A stretch of DNA of 64,000 nucleotides from Smallanthus sonchifolius (lineage: Eukaryota; Streptophyta; Magnoliopsida; Asterales; Asteraceae): the NCBI GenBank assembly GCA_023525975.1, contig CM042032.1, positions 20,156,001 to 20,220,000 on the forward strand. Direction: 5' to 3'. Numbering within the stretch: the stretch's first letter is position 1; each line of letters starts with the position of its first letter. The notes under the pieces were generated by a model. It was not told the DNA's origin, made no database searches, and saw only the letters and a list, made by a program, of their open reading frames with translations. Positions 42,839-55,049 of the stretch are shown in pieces. The translations under genes were made by a program, and so were the position numbers.

Positions 42839-44995
42839 TGTCACACCCCGACCGATGGCGGAATCATCGGGGTGGGACATGTAGACTGTTCATAAGCACA
42901 AGGTTGACTAAATTGAAATATATTAAACTTCGAATTCCATTACACTCATTCAAACAAAACCAAATCCAAGACATAAACAATATTTCAAAACATAGACTTC
43001 TTTATTTAAATTAGCTAAGTCCAAAGCCTAAGTGTAGCACATCTTGATCAAACTCACATATTAGGACCTGAAACATAAATAAAATAAAGTCAACTAAAAA
43101 GTTGGTGAGTATAACACAGGTTTGTATATAGATAGCATATAGTTTGTAAAACAAATCCATACATAACATGATAAATAAGGCATTTATGGGGAGCAGCTAT
43201 TGTGTAACCAAGTACAATCAAACATTTGCAACTAGCATGCAAAATTGTATTGTCGGTATCAATCACCCCAATCTGGGTGGGTTTGTCAGACTCAATAGAT
43301 CTATCATTGAAAACCGTCGGCTTAAATAGTTAATGATCGAACATAAGTGTTCACAAAAGTTAGCACACATAGCACTCGGGCATAAAGCTCAAATTGCACA
43401 CATGAATGTAAATAGGATTTGTACTTGTGTTGTTTGTGTAAATGTAAACATGTAATTTGAATAGTGTTCATGTTTCACCCCAAAAATATAAAAGAGTAAA
43501 AGGGGCTATGTATACTCACTTGGTTTAAAAATAAAGTGAATAAATAATCATTATTTTATCTATTTATTTATAAAATGTAACTTAAACATTTAAATACTTT
43601 TTAAATGAAAGGTTTAGCAATAATTATAAATTTAATTTTTTTATAAACTTTAAATAAATAATTTTCTATTTACTCCAAGATTAAATATTTGATCTTTCTA
43701 AATAGAATTAAATGCATTTTTATAAAAATCAACTATTTTTATTTTGTATTTAAATCAGAAATATTTATTGTTTGAAAAATATATAAAATTATAATTCTGT
43801 CAAAAAATTAACTCACACACGACCGTGCCTGGGAAGGGCACGATCGTGCTCGAACCACGGGCGCGACCATGCTAGTCAGGGCGCGACCGTGTTGATCAAA
43901 CAGAGGGCTTAACTAACTAAATCATAAGGCACGACCGTGCCTTGGCCAGGCACGATCGTGTCTATGATTCTAAGACCCGACTGAGATTAGCCAAAGGGCA
44001 TGATTGGGTCTGGACAGGAGGACACGACCGCGCTAGATGATTAGCGCGATCGTGTCTCTTCCAAAACAGACACGAATCGACTAATTCTTACATTGTTAGT
44101 GTTTGAAATCATAGGGCTTTTATTTATAGTGTTATTACGAGTCTTGTTATATAGATTAATTGTATTTAAATCATGTTTAGAATTGAATTCGATTAAACTA
44201 TTTTGAATAAAATATAGATTCGGGTTCGGGAAGATTTCTATAATGGAAGCCCAAATTAACATGGGCTTTTGATCTAGAGACTAAATAGACTGAGGACAGA
44301 GTTTCAATTACTCGGAAGAGTAGCGAATTGATAGAGGACGGTAGGAAAGAGTTCCGGCGTCGACGAGGATGGTTTCCGGTGCTCCTTGCTGCGATTCCGG
44401 CTGTCTCAAAGCTTTCCGGAGTTTCTGAGAAGGTCGATGGAGCGTTTGGTTGGGGGAACTTCACTCCAGGATAGAATAATCGATGTCCAAGGGAGAGGAT
44501 TTTGATTTCTTGGGACGAATCGAGTTTTCTGATGTTAATGGTTGAAATTGATAATATTATTTTCTTTGTTAATGACAGTGAAACGTATATCGGTTACGAA
44601 ACTCAACGATCTCGCATTTAAAACTGGTTTTACGTTTCAACTGGTATGAGACGCGACCGTGCCCAAACGAGGCGCGACCGTGCCAAGGCACCGAGCGCCA
44701 TCGTTCCAAAGCAAGTCGCGCGACCGTGCCAAAGCACTTGGCGCGACCGTGTCTATTAGGGTTTCTTGTTATTTTTCAACATTAGCCCTTGTAACTTTAG
44801 TTTTTGACATATTTGTATAAATAGATACTTATGTAGTGTTTTAATAGGATATAACCGAGTAAAATTTGTGGATTTTGCATTGAATCAATGTTTTTAATTT
44901 ATGGCGCGAATAAACACAAGACAGTGCACTAGTATTGAGTTTAAAATGCATTACATTGAATTGAAATATGGATACTAAAAATCAGAAATGTTACA
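42839..44995 (-). repeat. Element E 5' LTR (2157 bp)
   Basis: Contains the CACGACCGTG clusters 43819-44057 and 44651-44754, the AT-rich block 43529-43805 absent from the 3' LTR, and intron-like signals with donor at 43519 and acceptor at 43078 (442 bases). Confidence 0.93.
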
Positions 44996-47849
44996 CCTTT
45001 GGCTTTGCCTGAAATCTGGAACAGATACACATGGCGAACATTATATCCGGCCTTGAAGCGGTTAAGTACATGAGGGATCCAATCATAGCTCTGTAAAGTC
45101 GACAATCCACATCTTTTCCTTCCGGGTCAGAATTCAACTTATGATTGATCGGAATTGGAGTATCGTATGGGGTACAGTCCTCCATCTTGAACCGGCTCAA
45201 GATGTCTTTGACATACCTGGACTGATGAATAAAGAAACCATCTTCCTTTTGATTTACATATAAACCTAAGAAAAACGATAACTCTCCCATAGCAGAAATT
45301 TCAAATTTCGACTTCATAACACCCTCAAAGTCTTTGCATAACCCTTCGTTTGTCGAGCCAAAAATAATATCATCCACATAAATCTGTACCAGTAGGTAAT
45401 CTCCCCCTGATTTCTTTATGAATAAGGTCGAGAATATCTTTCCACGAACAAAGTCATTTGCCAAAAGATGTGTGGATAAAGTCTCATACCACGCACGAGG
45501 AGACTGATGAAGACCATAGAAGGCCTTATCAAGCTTGAAAACCATGTTCGGATTCAGTGGATCTTCAAACCCCGGCGGCTGACACACATAGACTTCCTCC
45601 TTGACCTTTCCATATAAAAACGCACTTTTGACGTCTAATTGAAACACCTTAAAACCTTTAAAAGAAGCAAAAGCTAGAAACAGCCTTATAGCTTCGAGCC
45701 TCGCAACCGGCGCATAAACCTTGGTGTAATAAATTCCTTCCTGTTGATTGAAGCCCTGGACAACTAATCTTGCCTTGTTGCGTACCACGACACCTCGATC
45801 GTCTTTCTTACATTTAAACACCCATTTTGTTCCGATCGGATACGCACCCTTCGGAAGATCAACAAGATTCCAAACCTTAAGTTTGTCAAATTGAGCAAGT
45901 TCTTCCTGCATAGCTTCTATCCAGTTGTTGTCATTTAAAGCCATCTCAACATTCTTGGGTTCAATCTGCGAAATAAAGCAAGAATGTGAGCAATCATCAA
46001 GAACACCAGAATCTTTAATGCAAGTATACAAACAAGTATTGTCAACAAGAGAACGTGTTTTCACTCCATCCTATAAATTTCCAATTATATTTGTCACCGG
46101 ATGATCTTTAAGTTCCTTAATGGATGCGACCTCAAGAACCAGTAACACGTCAACTTGAGTAGAGGCAGATTGATAAGAATAAGCTTGATTAATTGGAATT
46201 TCTGAGTCTAAATTTGTAGGAATCTCTCCCTGAGCCTGTGTCGAAGGTAATGGATCATCACCCAACAATGGATCAGCATAAGAATCTTGAAAAATAGTAT
46301 TATCCTCCTCACTCTCTGAATCTTGTGGACCGGAACAAGAAGCAACATTAGGATCGGGAGCAGAAGTAGATGGAATCGATGAATTTGGAACTGCATTTGG
46401 TAGAAATCCATTGTGCTGTGCATCATGACAAGAATCATAAAGAACAATAGCATCTTCATCAGAAATATCAGAAGGTAAATGAAAAGACTTGAATAAGTTT
46501 TCATAATCGAATGCCCAATCCGGACCAATCGCCATTTGTGGTAAAGACCGATTTGAACAGTCAATATGGAACCATTCTTCAACTTGGCGCGTCTCTTTGT
46601 TATAAACCCTCTTGGTTGTTGAATTTGCCACATATCCTAGAAAAATCCCTTCAATAGCCTTCGCACTGAATTTTGTTGGGACATCTCGAACTTTCAGTAG
46701 GGTGCACGGATTACCAAAAGGTAGTAAATAATCCAGATTCGGCTTTCGATTATTCAGCAATTCATAGCAAGTCTTGTTATGTCGCTTGACGGTCAAGACC
46801 CTGTTCAAAACATGACACGCAGTATTCACAGATTCAGCCCAAAAGGTGACTGGAAGCTTAGAATCTGCAAGCATCGTGCGAGCTGTTTCGACCAACGTCC
46901 TGTTCTTTCGTTCAGCGACACCGTTTTGTTGAGGAACATATGGCGCACTGAATTCATGATGAATTCCTTTTTGTAGATAGAATAAGCCCATTTTGCTATT
47001 CTTAAATTCGCTGCCATTGTCACTCCTGATTCTTCTGACTTTCAGATGGAATAAATTTTCCAAACCCAGGATTAAGTATTGCACCAACTCAGTGGTTTCA
47101 GCTTTAGAAGAAAGAAACTTAACCCATGAAAATCTGGAGTAATCATCAGTTACTACCAAGCAATACGATTTCCCATCGATGCTCCTCATACTGATAGGAC
47201 CGAACAAATCCATATGCAGCAACTCCAAAGGAGTTACGATAGAATTCGTCGATTTAGATTTGTGAGATTTCCTTCTTTGCTTCCCCTACTTGCACGGGAT
47301 ACAATCATCAGGAACTGAGAATTTCATTTTCGGAATACCAAGAACAAGATCATTCCTAACAATGTAGTTCATCTTCCTAAAGTTAATGTGAGCTAGCTTC
47401 CTGTGCCACAATATTGAATCAGATTCTGACGCCTTGGAGAGTAAACATGTTGGAATTGAATCCGTTGTAGTGGCGAAACTCATGTCAAGGACATACGTGT
47501 CATTTCTCCTCGGAGCCTTCATGAGAATCCATTCATCAGGAATCACGAAGCCCGGTTTCAAAATATAGCATTCAGCATCGTTGAAATGGAACGAAAACTT
47601 CTTGTCACGTACTTGTGATACGCTTAAAAGATTGTGTTCCAGCTGCTCAACATAATCCACCTTTTCAAATTTGACTTTGTCATTCTTTAACGTTCCCTGT
47701 CCAGTTATGTACCCGCCTTTATTACCCGCAAAAGCGACATAACCACCATCAATTTGTTTGAGCAATCTAACATTCCCTGTCATATGTCGAGAGCAACCAC
47801 TATCCACATACCATGTATTGTTGATAGTCCTCCTTGGTTGTCCATACAT
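44996..47849 (-). pseudogene. Element C pol, protease to RT (N-terminal part)
   Basis: ATG at 47849 in the same frame as the end of gag. Protease WYVDSGCSRHMTG near 47800; zinc region WHRKLAHINFRKMNYIV and DDCIPCK; a stop near 47286; integrase core open 47228-46071 with LLHMDLFGPIS, RIRSDNGSEFKN and PQQNGVAERKNRT; a stop at 46071; RT open 46064-44991 with QLDVKSAFLYGKV and YVDDIIFGST. The frame is cut by E at the CCTTT site within the coding run AKPKES, and the RNase H end is at 35360-35919. Confidence 0.92.
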
Positions 47850-47861
47850 AAACAACGAGAA

Positions 47862-50646
47862 TCAGTTAGAAATAGGAACCCAAGCCATCGTGGTCTTGGG
47901 TCGTCCAGATTGATCAAAATAAACAACTTCTTGTAATTTACAATCAATCTTATCATTCATTTTTGGAACAGAATATTGACAATCAGACTTTTTCAAAGAA
48001 GAACCATTTTTATTATTTTGAAAAACATTATTTGATATATTATTGTCAGATTCAGATGTTTCCAAAATTTTCTTTAATTTTCTATTTCTTCTTCTTCTTT
48101 GAGGTCTAGACAATTTAACCTCCTGAAAAGAATCTTTTGAAATCCCAACTTTTGGAATCTCAAGTTTCTCTTTGCATACAAAGGATTTAGCATTCAATGT
48201 ATTCTGTTGATTAAATCCAGGAGATTTTACAAAAGATCGACCAGGCATATTTTTCTCCAAACTAGAAGACGACTTTCCCTCATCTTTTCTTTTCAGAATC
48301 TTCACCACTTTCGGTTGTGAAGGAACAGTCTTCATTTTACCCTGGTTCTTGTATGGACAATTGATCAAAATATGACCAGCCTCATTGCAATGAAAACACA
48401 CCCTTCTTTCTTGATAATTTCTGAAATAAGAGGTTTTCTTTAAACTTGAGGATCTATCAGAAGAATAAGCTTAAGAGGAATGCCCAGAACAATTTATCGG
48501 CTTCTTTGGAACATAAGTCTGTGTTGGCACCTTTGAAGAATTCACTTTTTGATAACCAGCCGCAACAAACCCACTTGACTGTAAGATTGGAGAAAGTTTA
48601 GTTGGAACCACCTTCACCTTTTCAGGTTCAGTCATAATGCATCTATCCCAGGTAACAATTTTAAAAACTGTTGGGTCATAAATTTTCACTTCTTTTGGAA
48701 TGCCCTCGACTTTCTTTTCATCGAACATCTCATCTTCAGAATCAGACTCATACACCATATCCTCCCCAGTTACCGGATTCACCTTTAACACAGTTTTTGG
48801 ATCTATCTCCTCTTCATTTATGATTTCAGGTTCCACCACATAATTTGTATTAAACGGTGGAGGAATAAATCCAATACCAGCAACACGCTTAGTAGGATCA
48901 ACATTTGAGTTAAAATAATCCAAAACAACTGAAGAACTTTCAAATTGTTCCAACTTTCGATGAAGTTTGATCACCTCAGACTCCTTGTCAGATATTTCTT
49001 TATTCTTTTGGGCAACAATTTCATTACGTTTTTCTATTTCAGCATAAGCCATATCTAGATGATAACCCTGCTCTTTGTATTAGCCCAAGAGAATTTAAGT
49101 CTCTTTTCAAAGACTTAATTCTATCAATGCACAGTTTATCATTATCTTTCAGTTTCTGATTAACTGAATGCATTGATTTCATGTCACAAATCAAGTTTGT
49201 GTTATCATCCATGACCTTTTGCAGTTTATCTTTAAAAGAAATGCAATTAGAACAGTAAATATGACAAACAGAGTCTTTTACCTTAGACGGATCAGACATG
49301 TCTGCCATGAATACTTTGGCAATGGGAATATTCTCTGAATCATCACCAACTGAAGCATTTTATGTAAGAACAATTTCCTCCTCAGCAACCCCTAATTCAG
49401 CATTAGAATCAATATTCTGACCTTGTTCTACCTCATCATCAACGCTTGGAACACTATCACCATCACAACAATCATCACTAGAACTTTCATCATCAGTAGA
49501 CTCCTCTGGTTTTTCAGAATGAATTTTTGCAACAAAAGCCTGACTCACAGCACCCACCAAATCTTCCAGATGAATACCCCAGTCATAGTTTTTGTCGTTT
49601 TGAGCAACCAAAGCTGATGATGCAGATGCATGATTTGTATTACCAGAAGGACCATGATTTTGATTACCAGATGAACCATGTGATTGATTCCTATTATGCT
49701 GAAAGTTAGACTGCTTCTTTTGAGAATCAAATTCTACCTTCGGCTTCACACAATCCTTAGCAAAGTGACCATACTCTTGGCAATTGTAACAACGAACTTT
49801 GCTCTTATCAAAACCCATACGAGATCGACTATTTGAACCAATATATTTTCTGCCTATTTTCTTTAAGAAATCTTTAGCTTGGCGCATCAACATGGCCATA
49901 TTCCATTGGATATTCATTTCTTCCAGATCAACAGGGTCAATCTGTCTGAAATCTTCTTCTATAACCTCAGGATCATGTATTTTACCTCCAATGAAATTTT
50001 CATATGATGCCATGAATGAAGAAAACATAGCAAGATAATCATCAGCAACTTTCTGATTCAAATGAGATCCAGATGATGTTGAAGCTGTAGTTGCAGAAAA
50101 TCCAGAATGGCTTGAATGACCAGAATAAATTAGAACTCCAGAACACTGATCATTTGAAGACTCTTGAGCATCACCAGAAAAGAATGCCACTCCAGTACCA
50201 GATTTACCAATAGATTTGGCAAAATACATTGAGGGATCCTGGATATGCTCCATATTAGTCTCTTTCTTTTTCATATTCATGTCGTGCGACTGAATCTTAC
50301 CTAGAACTTCTTCAAGAGACATGGTTTTGTACTTAATATTCTCTTTGATTAAAACCGTATACACATCAAATTTTGATGGTAAAGCCTCCAAGAATTTATC
50401 ATTGATTTCCTCAGTCTCATATACCACAGATGCACTAGCCAATTCACTAAGAAGATGATAGAATCTTGTAGCAAGATCATCCAAAATCGGAATCCACAAA
50501 CTAGTATCGGTAAAAGATACGAACTGGTCAAACCGATCTTTCCAATTAGAATAATCAGCTAGATTCAACAACTTCGGAGGTTTTTGAGATGTACCGATCT
50601 CATTGTCATAATTGAACATATTCGTGACTTGAACCATATTTGCCAT
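47862..50646 (-). pseudogene. Element C gag with an internal deletion
   Basis: Starts MANMVQVTNMF at 50646 and ends MAWVPISN TGA at 47862. Compared with B, about 99 residues are missing in frame between SLWIPIL and DDLATRF, removing most of the gag capsid-like domain. First knuckle CYNCQEYGHFAKDC is intact; the second, CFHCNEAGHILINC, is near 48360-48400. Breaks near 49360, 49039 and 48471. Confidence 0.9.
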
Positions 50647-50693
50647 TTTTCTAAAAGAAAAAAAAATTCTAAGTGCTGAACACCCTTACACTC

Positions 50694-50840
50694 AGGCGAA
50701 GATGATAAGTTCGCCTTTACTACACCCAAGCAAACTTAATAAGTTCGCTTAACCCTGTGAGAAGCGAACTTGACAAGTTCGCATGCTGCTAAGTTCGCAT
50801 GCTGCTAAGTTCGCCTGCACAGAATTCAGCAAGTTCGCTT
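50694..50840 (-). repeat. GCGAACTT palindrome cluster in the C gag leader
   Basis: Five or more modules and half-modules just upstream (on the minus strand) of the gag ATG, matching the B leader cluster at 17404-17583. Confidence 0.87.
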
Positions 50841-51137
50841 GCCGTAACAGAATCTTGATCAAGAACTTCTTCAGACCACAGCCGCGAACCAAAAACATTC
50901 AAAAATCATCGTTAAACACTGAATTGAAGGAATTAAACAAAATTGGACCGTAGGATTGTGTAATTTGTCAATTAGAAGCTTTCTATCGGATCAATTTCAT
51001 CATAATCCTCTTCAAAAACACCAAATCAGATCAAAATCAGTCTTGCAAACTCCATTGAAATGAAAACCATAAAATGATGAATTTGATGTCAATTTGCATA
51101 TGAAATCGTCTAGAATCAACAAGAATCACGAGCAATA

Positions 51138-51149
51138 GCTCTGATACCA
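51138..51149 (-). other. Primer binding site of element C
   Basis: GCTCTGATACCA on the plus strand two bases from the 5' LTR edge (51152). Confidence 0.93.
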
Positions 51150-51151
51150 CT

Positions 51152-51571
51152 TGTAGGTCCTCATGGAGCGTCTACGGATCGATCTCGTGATAAGACATGA
51201 CGTTTACTCGGAGTGCGGAATCCAGCGAGTCAACGTTTATACGCATAAAAGACAAAGCAAACAATCAAGTAAATAAACTTCTCAATTCGTATTCCAATCA
51301 CAATGATGTTTACAGACTCAATCTGATCTCTCTGGTTTGTTCTCGTTCGATCACTTACTGACTCTGTAAACACACATATATATAAGTTCGCCTCAGTTAT
51401 ACCTAAGCGAACTTATTAAGTTCGCCTCTGATAGACCATGCGAACTTAACAAGTTCGCCTCTAGGCTATACTTGTAAAACACTTAAGACTTTTGACATTT
51501 ACATAACAAAAACATAAAGACATAAAATCTAACTATTACAAGCTTTTGTCATTACAATCTATGTCCTAACA
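51152..51571 (-). repeat. Element C 5' LTR
   Basis: 420 bases, same ends as 29547-29966. GCGAACTT modules at 51384-51465 on the plus-strand map, minus-strand TATA-like ATATATA at 51376-51385. Confidence 0.95.
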
Positions 51572-51576
51572 ATAAG

Positions 51577-51831
51577 TTCGCCTATATCAGGTCAGTCGTC
51601 TATAAATATGAGTGAACAGACTAGAAACATAACAGAACAGAGAATTATCGAATTAGTCTGATTGAGTCTGTAAACTCTACTATGATTTGGAATACAATTG
51701 TGAAGGTTATGTACTTGATTGTCTACATTTTCTTTTGTGCGTATAAACGTTGATTCATTGGATTCCACACTCCGAGTTAACGTAACGTCTTATCACGAGA
51801 ACGATCTGTAGAAGTGCCATGAGGACCTACA
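51577..51831 (+). repeat. Element B 3' LTR, second part
   Basis: Continues the LTR broken at 29546; ATAAG at 51572-51576 is the duplicated target. Contains TATAAATA (51601-51608) and ends GAGGACCTACA. Joined to the first part it gives 477 bases, equal to the 5' LTR. Confidence 0.95.
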
Positions 51832-52215
51832 CATCCGTCCGATTTTTGCCATCTCCGGTGTGTTTCTAGTGACCAGAATAGTTTGGTGAGAGTTGGTGAA
51901 AAGGTGTTCTGCGTACTTACCATATCTGGCAAAAAGTACAGTCTTGCTGCGTACTTACTAAATGCGCAAGACTAATCTCTTGCGTACTTAACAAATACGC
52001 AAGACTAATCTTGTGCGTACTTAACAAATATCCTGCGTACTTAAGTTATATCCTGCGTACTTATCATTTACCCCTGCGTACTTATCAAGTACGCAAGAGC
52101 AAATCTTAAATACGCAAGACCATTCCTCTAAGTGCGCAAGGACAATATCAAGTGCGCAAGTGTTTCTGATTTTTCTGAAATTTGACTAAGTGTTCACCAT
52201 GTAGAATTTTCAGAA
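51832..52215 (+). other. Element D leader, second part, with palindrome cluster
   Basis: Resumes the D leader. 51911-52160 holds about eight GCGTACTT/AAGTACGC or AAGTGCGC whole and half modules, the T/C-arm equivalent of the leader clusters of B and C. Confidence 0.85.
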
Positions 52216-52826
52216 CCTTGGAATCTTTTTAAACTATGACAATGAGATCGGTACTCCTCAGAAACCGCCAAAGCTGCTAAATGTAAATGATTATTCTAAC
52301 TGGAAGGCACGCTTTGAGCATTACATTTCATACATTGATTCTTCGTTATGGATTCCAATTTTAGAAGGCTATAAGCATCCCACACACATTTATCTTGATG
52401 ATAAACTACCTAAGCCTATCTCTAAACTCGATGAAGAGGAAAACGGTTTCTGTCTCATCTTGTAAGAAGCAGTCAGCGGTTTCTGTCTCAACTTGTGAAG
52501 CAGAATACATTGCTGTGGTGAGCGGTTGTTCTCAGATATTGTGGATTCAGCAGCAATTGAGAAACTATGGCTTAAACTTCACTGGAACTCCTTTATTCAT
52601 TGACAACAATGCCACCATGTCCATCACAAATAACCCGGTGAAACATTCCAAAACTAAACATATAGAAATTCGCCATCATTTCATCCGTGATTGTGCTGAA
52701 AAGCATTTAATTGAACTTGTAGAAGTTCACACGGATGACAATCTTGCTGACCTTTTCACAAAGGCTTTTGATCGATCCCGTTTTGAGCATCTTGTCAACT
52801 TGATAGGAATGTTCAATCCTGAGTGA
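52216..52826 (+). pseudogene. Element D gag start fused to RNase H end
   Basis: 52216-52439 encodes the first part of gag (NYDNEIGTPQKPPKLLNVNDY, SSLWIPILEGYKHPT, PKPISKLDEEE), without a clear ATG. At about 52440 the sequence jumps to the RNase H C-terminus: SVSTCEAEYIAVVSGCSQI, IDNNATMSITNNPVKHSK, NLADLFTKAFDRSRFEH and end FNPE TGA at 52824-52826. An imperfect repeat of about 30 bases (CGGTTTCTGTCTCAWCTTGT) sits at the joint. The missing part covers the rest of gag, protease, integrase and RT. Confidence 0.9.
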
Positions 52827-54136
52827 AAACTTGTTTTCTTAAATCAATTCAATTCATGAAAGTTAAATTTTATTTCTTTTAACTTTTCTGTATAGTTCTT
52901 TTAATTTTCAAAATATTTTACAAAATCAAAAACAAAATAGAAAATGGAGAAAATTTCAAAGTTAACTTGAGAAAAGAGGAAATGATAGTACATCAGAAAT
53001 GATCTAAGCGTCACAGACTGCTCATATGGGAAATGATTGCGTCATGCTTACTTAAGTGTTTAAATTATTATGTTTTTAATCTGCTTATTTACAAGTAATT
53101 TGAATTGTCAGTAGGCTATATCCGTCTTTGAATCACTAGTAGTGTGGAAACTAAAGTCTAAATTACAACTGTGATTTGAACCCATGTTTGCTAGTGTGTG
53201 TGCGTAAAAGAATAGAAAAGATCATTATCAGATAAAGGATGTTAAATTTTGGCAATAATTTTCTTTTGATATCAGTTTCGGGTTATGTCGTTAGCACAAT
53301 TAATGCGGTTCATCTCACTCCCCATACTCACAAGTATTCAATGAGAGATTGAATCAAGACATGTCTCTACATTAACCGTTGAGCATGTATTCATCCTTGA
53401 ATCACTCCTGATTCATTGAAATCAAATCCAGATAAAAGTTGGATTCCCTTACCTTATTCAAACACCATACTCATTATCCTGTATCATCATACCGATATTC
53501 AATGAAGAAAATCAAATGAAACCAAGACAAATGAATCACTCGATTCTGAATCTTATGATTCTTGATAATCCTTATGGATTCTGCTTGATTTTTCCTGTGC
53601 TAATTGATGTAGCTTCATTCTGAAAATTTAGAAAATCATTGGGAAAATCTTACATACCTTGAGATAGTGCAATTTACACTGCTATAGTATATCAGTGGGG
53701 TACACGTTGTATATTTTATAATTAATACCTTAATACACAAGAACGTGATGCAAAGATGCTTGTAGTTTCAAATCTTATAATATTGTCAACTTGAATTACT
53801 TGTTTATGTGCTTATTACGTATGAATAAATAGTAATTCATGACATGATCCCATATTCTTTGATGTTTATATTGTATCGTTTTTACTATAAGTTAGTCTGA
53901 TATGATCCTCTGCTCGTGTCTTTGATCAAAAAAAAATAGTTTGTGTAAATGCTTGTATATTTCTATCTAGAAAAGATCAAAAATATTTTAAGTTTGTGTA
54001 TAGTTAAATCTTATTCAGAAAAGTCAAAAATATTTGTGATTAACCTTCCTGAATTGTATTTGAATCCTCCTGATTGAATATTTTTATCTTGTTCATTATT
54101 TGACTTGAAAATCTTCATAATTTGAGTTGAAAGTTT
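52827..54136 (+). other. Element D spacer
   Basis: About 1.3 kb, no supported ORF. Collinear blocks with B, C and F (for example GATCATTATCAGATAAAGGAT, GGGGTACACGTTGT). Confidence 0.75.
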
Positions 54137-54298
54137 GCGCACTTAAGGGTTACTGCGTACTTGACAAGTGCTCATGAAGTAAGCCCTGCATACTTAACAA
54201 GTACGCAAGAGTTAAGCCTTGCGCACTTGTAAGTACGCAGGAGTTAAGTCTTGCGCACTTAGCAAGTACGCACAACTTTTTTGTGTTGGGTATAAATA
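54137..54298 (+). promoter_or_regulatory. Internal promoter of D aORF: palindrome cluster plus TATA box
   Basis: 54137-54272 holds about four GCGNACTT modules (some damaged). TATAAATA at 54291-54298 starts 19 bases after the last module, the same spacing as in the LTRs. The stretch from about 54325 to the donor at 54446 contains no ATG. Confidence 0.7.
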
Positions 54299-54446
54299 CA
54301 AGACTTAGAAAATTTTTTAGATTTTACAACATTCAAATTCTCAGTCGCCTGTTCATTTTCCCTCTGCAATTTTACTCAAAAATTCGAGTGTTCCTAACCG
54401 ATTTCTCGTCCCACCTCTAGTATCATCATCGTGTAACAATCATTTG

Positions 54447-55046
54447 GTGAGAATCTAGAGAGAATCCATCTGTGTATTCATGATTTTAGACCGATTTGAA
54501 TTTTTAAAAAACTTAGGGTTTAATTCAAGCTTTTTAGTCAAATTTTGGGTTGTTTGGGTAAAACCTTATAGTTAAAACTTGATTAGAAACTGTAATCGAC
54601 CCTTAATCAGTCCATTTCGTCCGTGATTTTGCCATTAGACCCTCGATTGACCATCGACTCATCTGGGTGGTCTTTTAGGTCAAAATTGACCGAATGTAGC
54701 AAGTGTTTGGTGTAGATGTTGGTCCCATAGGCTAGAATAATAGATTCCGACCTTATGGTGACCTAATCTACCCGTTATTTGAACTTCAGTTGAATCTTTA
54801 AACTTCCAGAATTTTTAACAAGTATGGCTCTTGCGCACTTAGCAAGTACGCAAGAAGTAATTCTTGCGTACTTGTTAAGTACGCAAGAGGAAATTCCTGC
54901 GTACTTGCTAAGTACACAGGACCAACACTTGGAAAAATTTCTAAATCTAGAAATTCAGTTCAAAGAGGAACTGCTATAATAAGTCATGTTTATTCATTTC
55001 CAATGAAACTTGTTGTTCTGATTATGTTTTCTGTGTGTCTTTGCAG
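54447..55046 (+). other. Putative leader intron of D aORF
   Basis: Donor CATTTG|GTGAGAATCT, acceptor TGTGTGTCTTTGCAG. Length 600. F has the same donor and a matching acceptor with an intron of 594. At least six ATGs in the intron would be removed by splicing, bringing the ATG-free leader exon to ATTATG at 55047. A palindrome cluster is at 54833-54917. Confidence 0.68.
54833..54917 (+). repeat. GCGNACTT palindrome cluster inside the D leader intron
   Basis: Three dyads: GCGCACTT-AGC-AAGTACGC, GCGTACTT-GTT-AAGTACGC and GCGTACTT-GCT-AAGTACAC. Confidence 0.9.
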
Positions 55047-55049
55047 ATT

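Larger units (their letters stand above)
35925..44995 (-). mobile_element. Element E: Ty3/gypsy chromovirus (Tekay-like), minus strand
   Basis: Flanked by CCTTT on both sides (35920-35924 and 44996-45000), innermost insertion of the nest. LTRs start TGTAACATTTCTG and end GGGGTGTGACA on the minus strand. Order gag-PR-RT-RNaseH-INT-chromodomain. The LTRs are unequal: 1653 bases on the 3' side, 2157 on the 5' side. Several stops interrupt gag and pol. Confidence 0.95.
29547..51571 (-). mobile_element. Element C: Ty1/copia, sister of B, minus strand
   Basis: LTRs of 420 bases at 51152-51571 (5') and 29547-29966 (3'), flanked by ATAAG on both sides (29542-29546 and 51572-51576). About 12.9 kb after removing E. 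Gag, pol and aORF are closely related to those of B. The LTRs differ at 6 of 420 sites by my count (1.4%), so C is younger than B, as the nesting requires. Confidence 0.95.
16614..51831 (+). mobile_element. Element B: Ty1/copia, Sirevirus-like, best preserved copy
   Basis: About 13.2 kb once C and the extra copy of its target duplication are removed. 5' LTR 16614-17090 (477 bases). The 3' LTR is also 477 bases but split by C (29325-29546 and 51577-51831). Internal order: primer site, palindrome-rich leader, long gag, pol, spacer, aORF, purine tract. The LTRs differ at about 16 of 477 sites. At a commonly used plant rate of 1.3e-8 per site per year that is roughly 1.3 million years, a rough estimate only. 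Confidence 0.94.

Noticed and set aside
44198..44464. 88-codon ORF in the E 5' LTR
   Set aside because: Lies within LTR DNA, absent from the shorter E LTR, no domain; probably chance.
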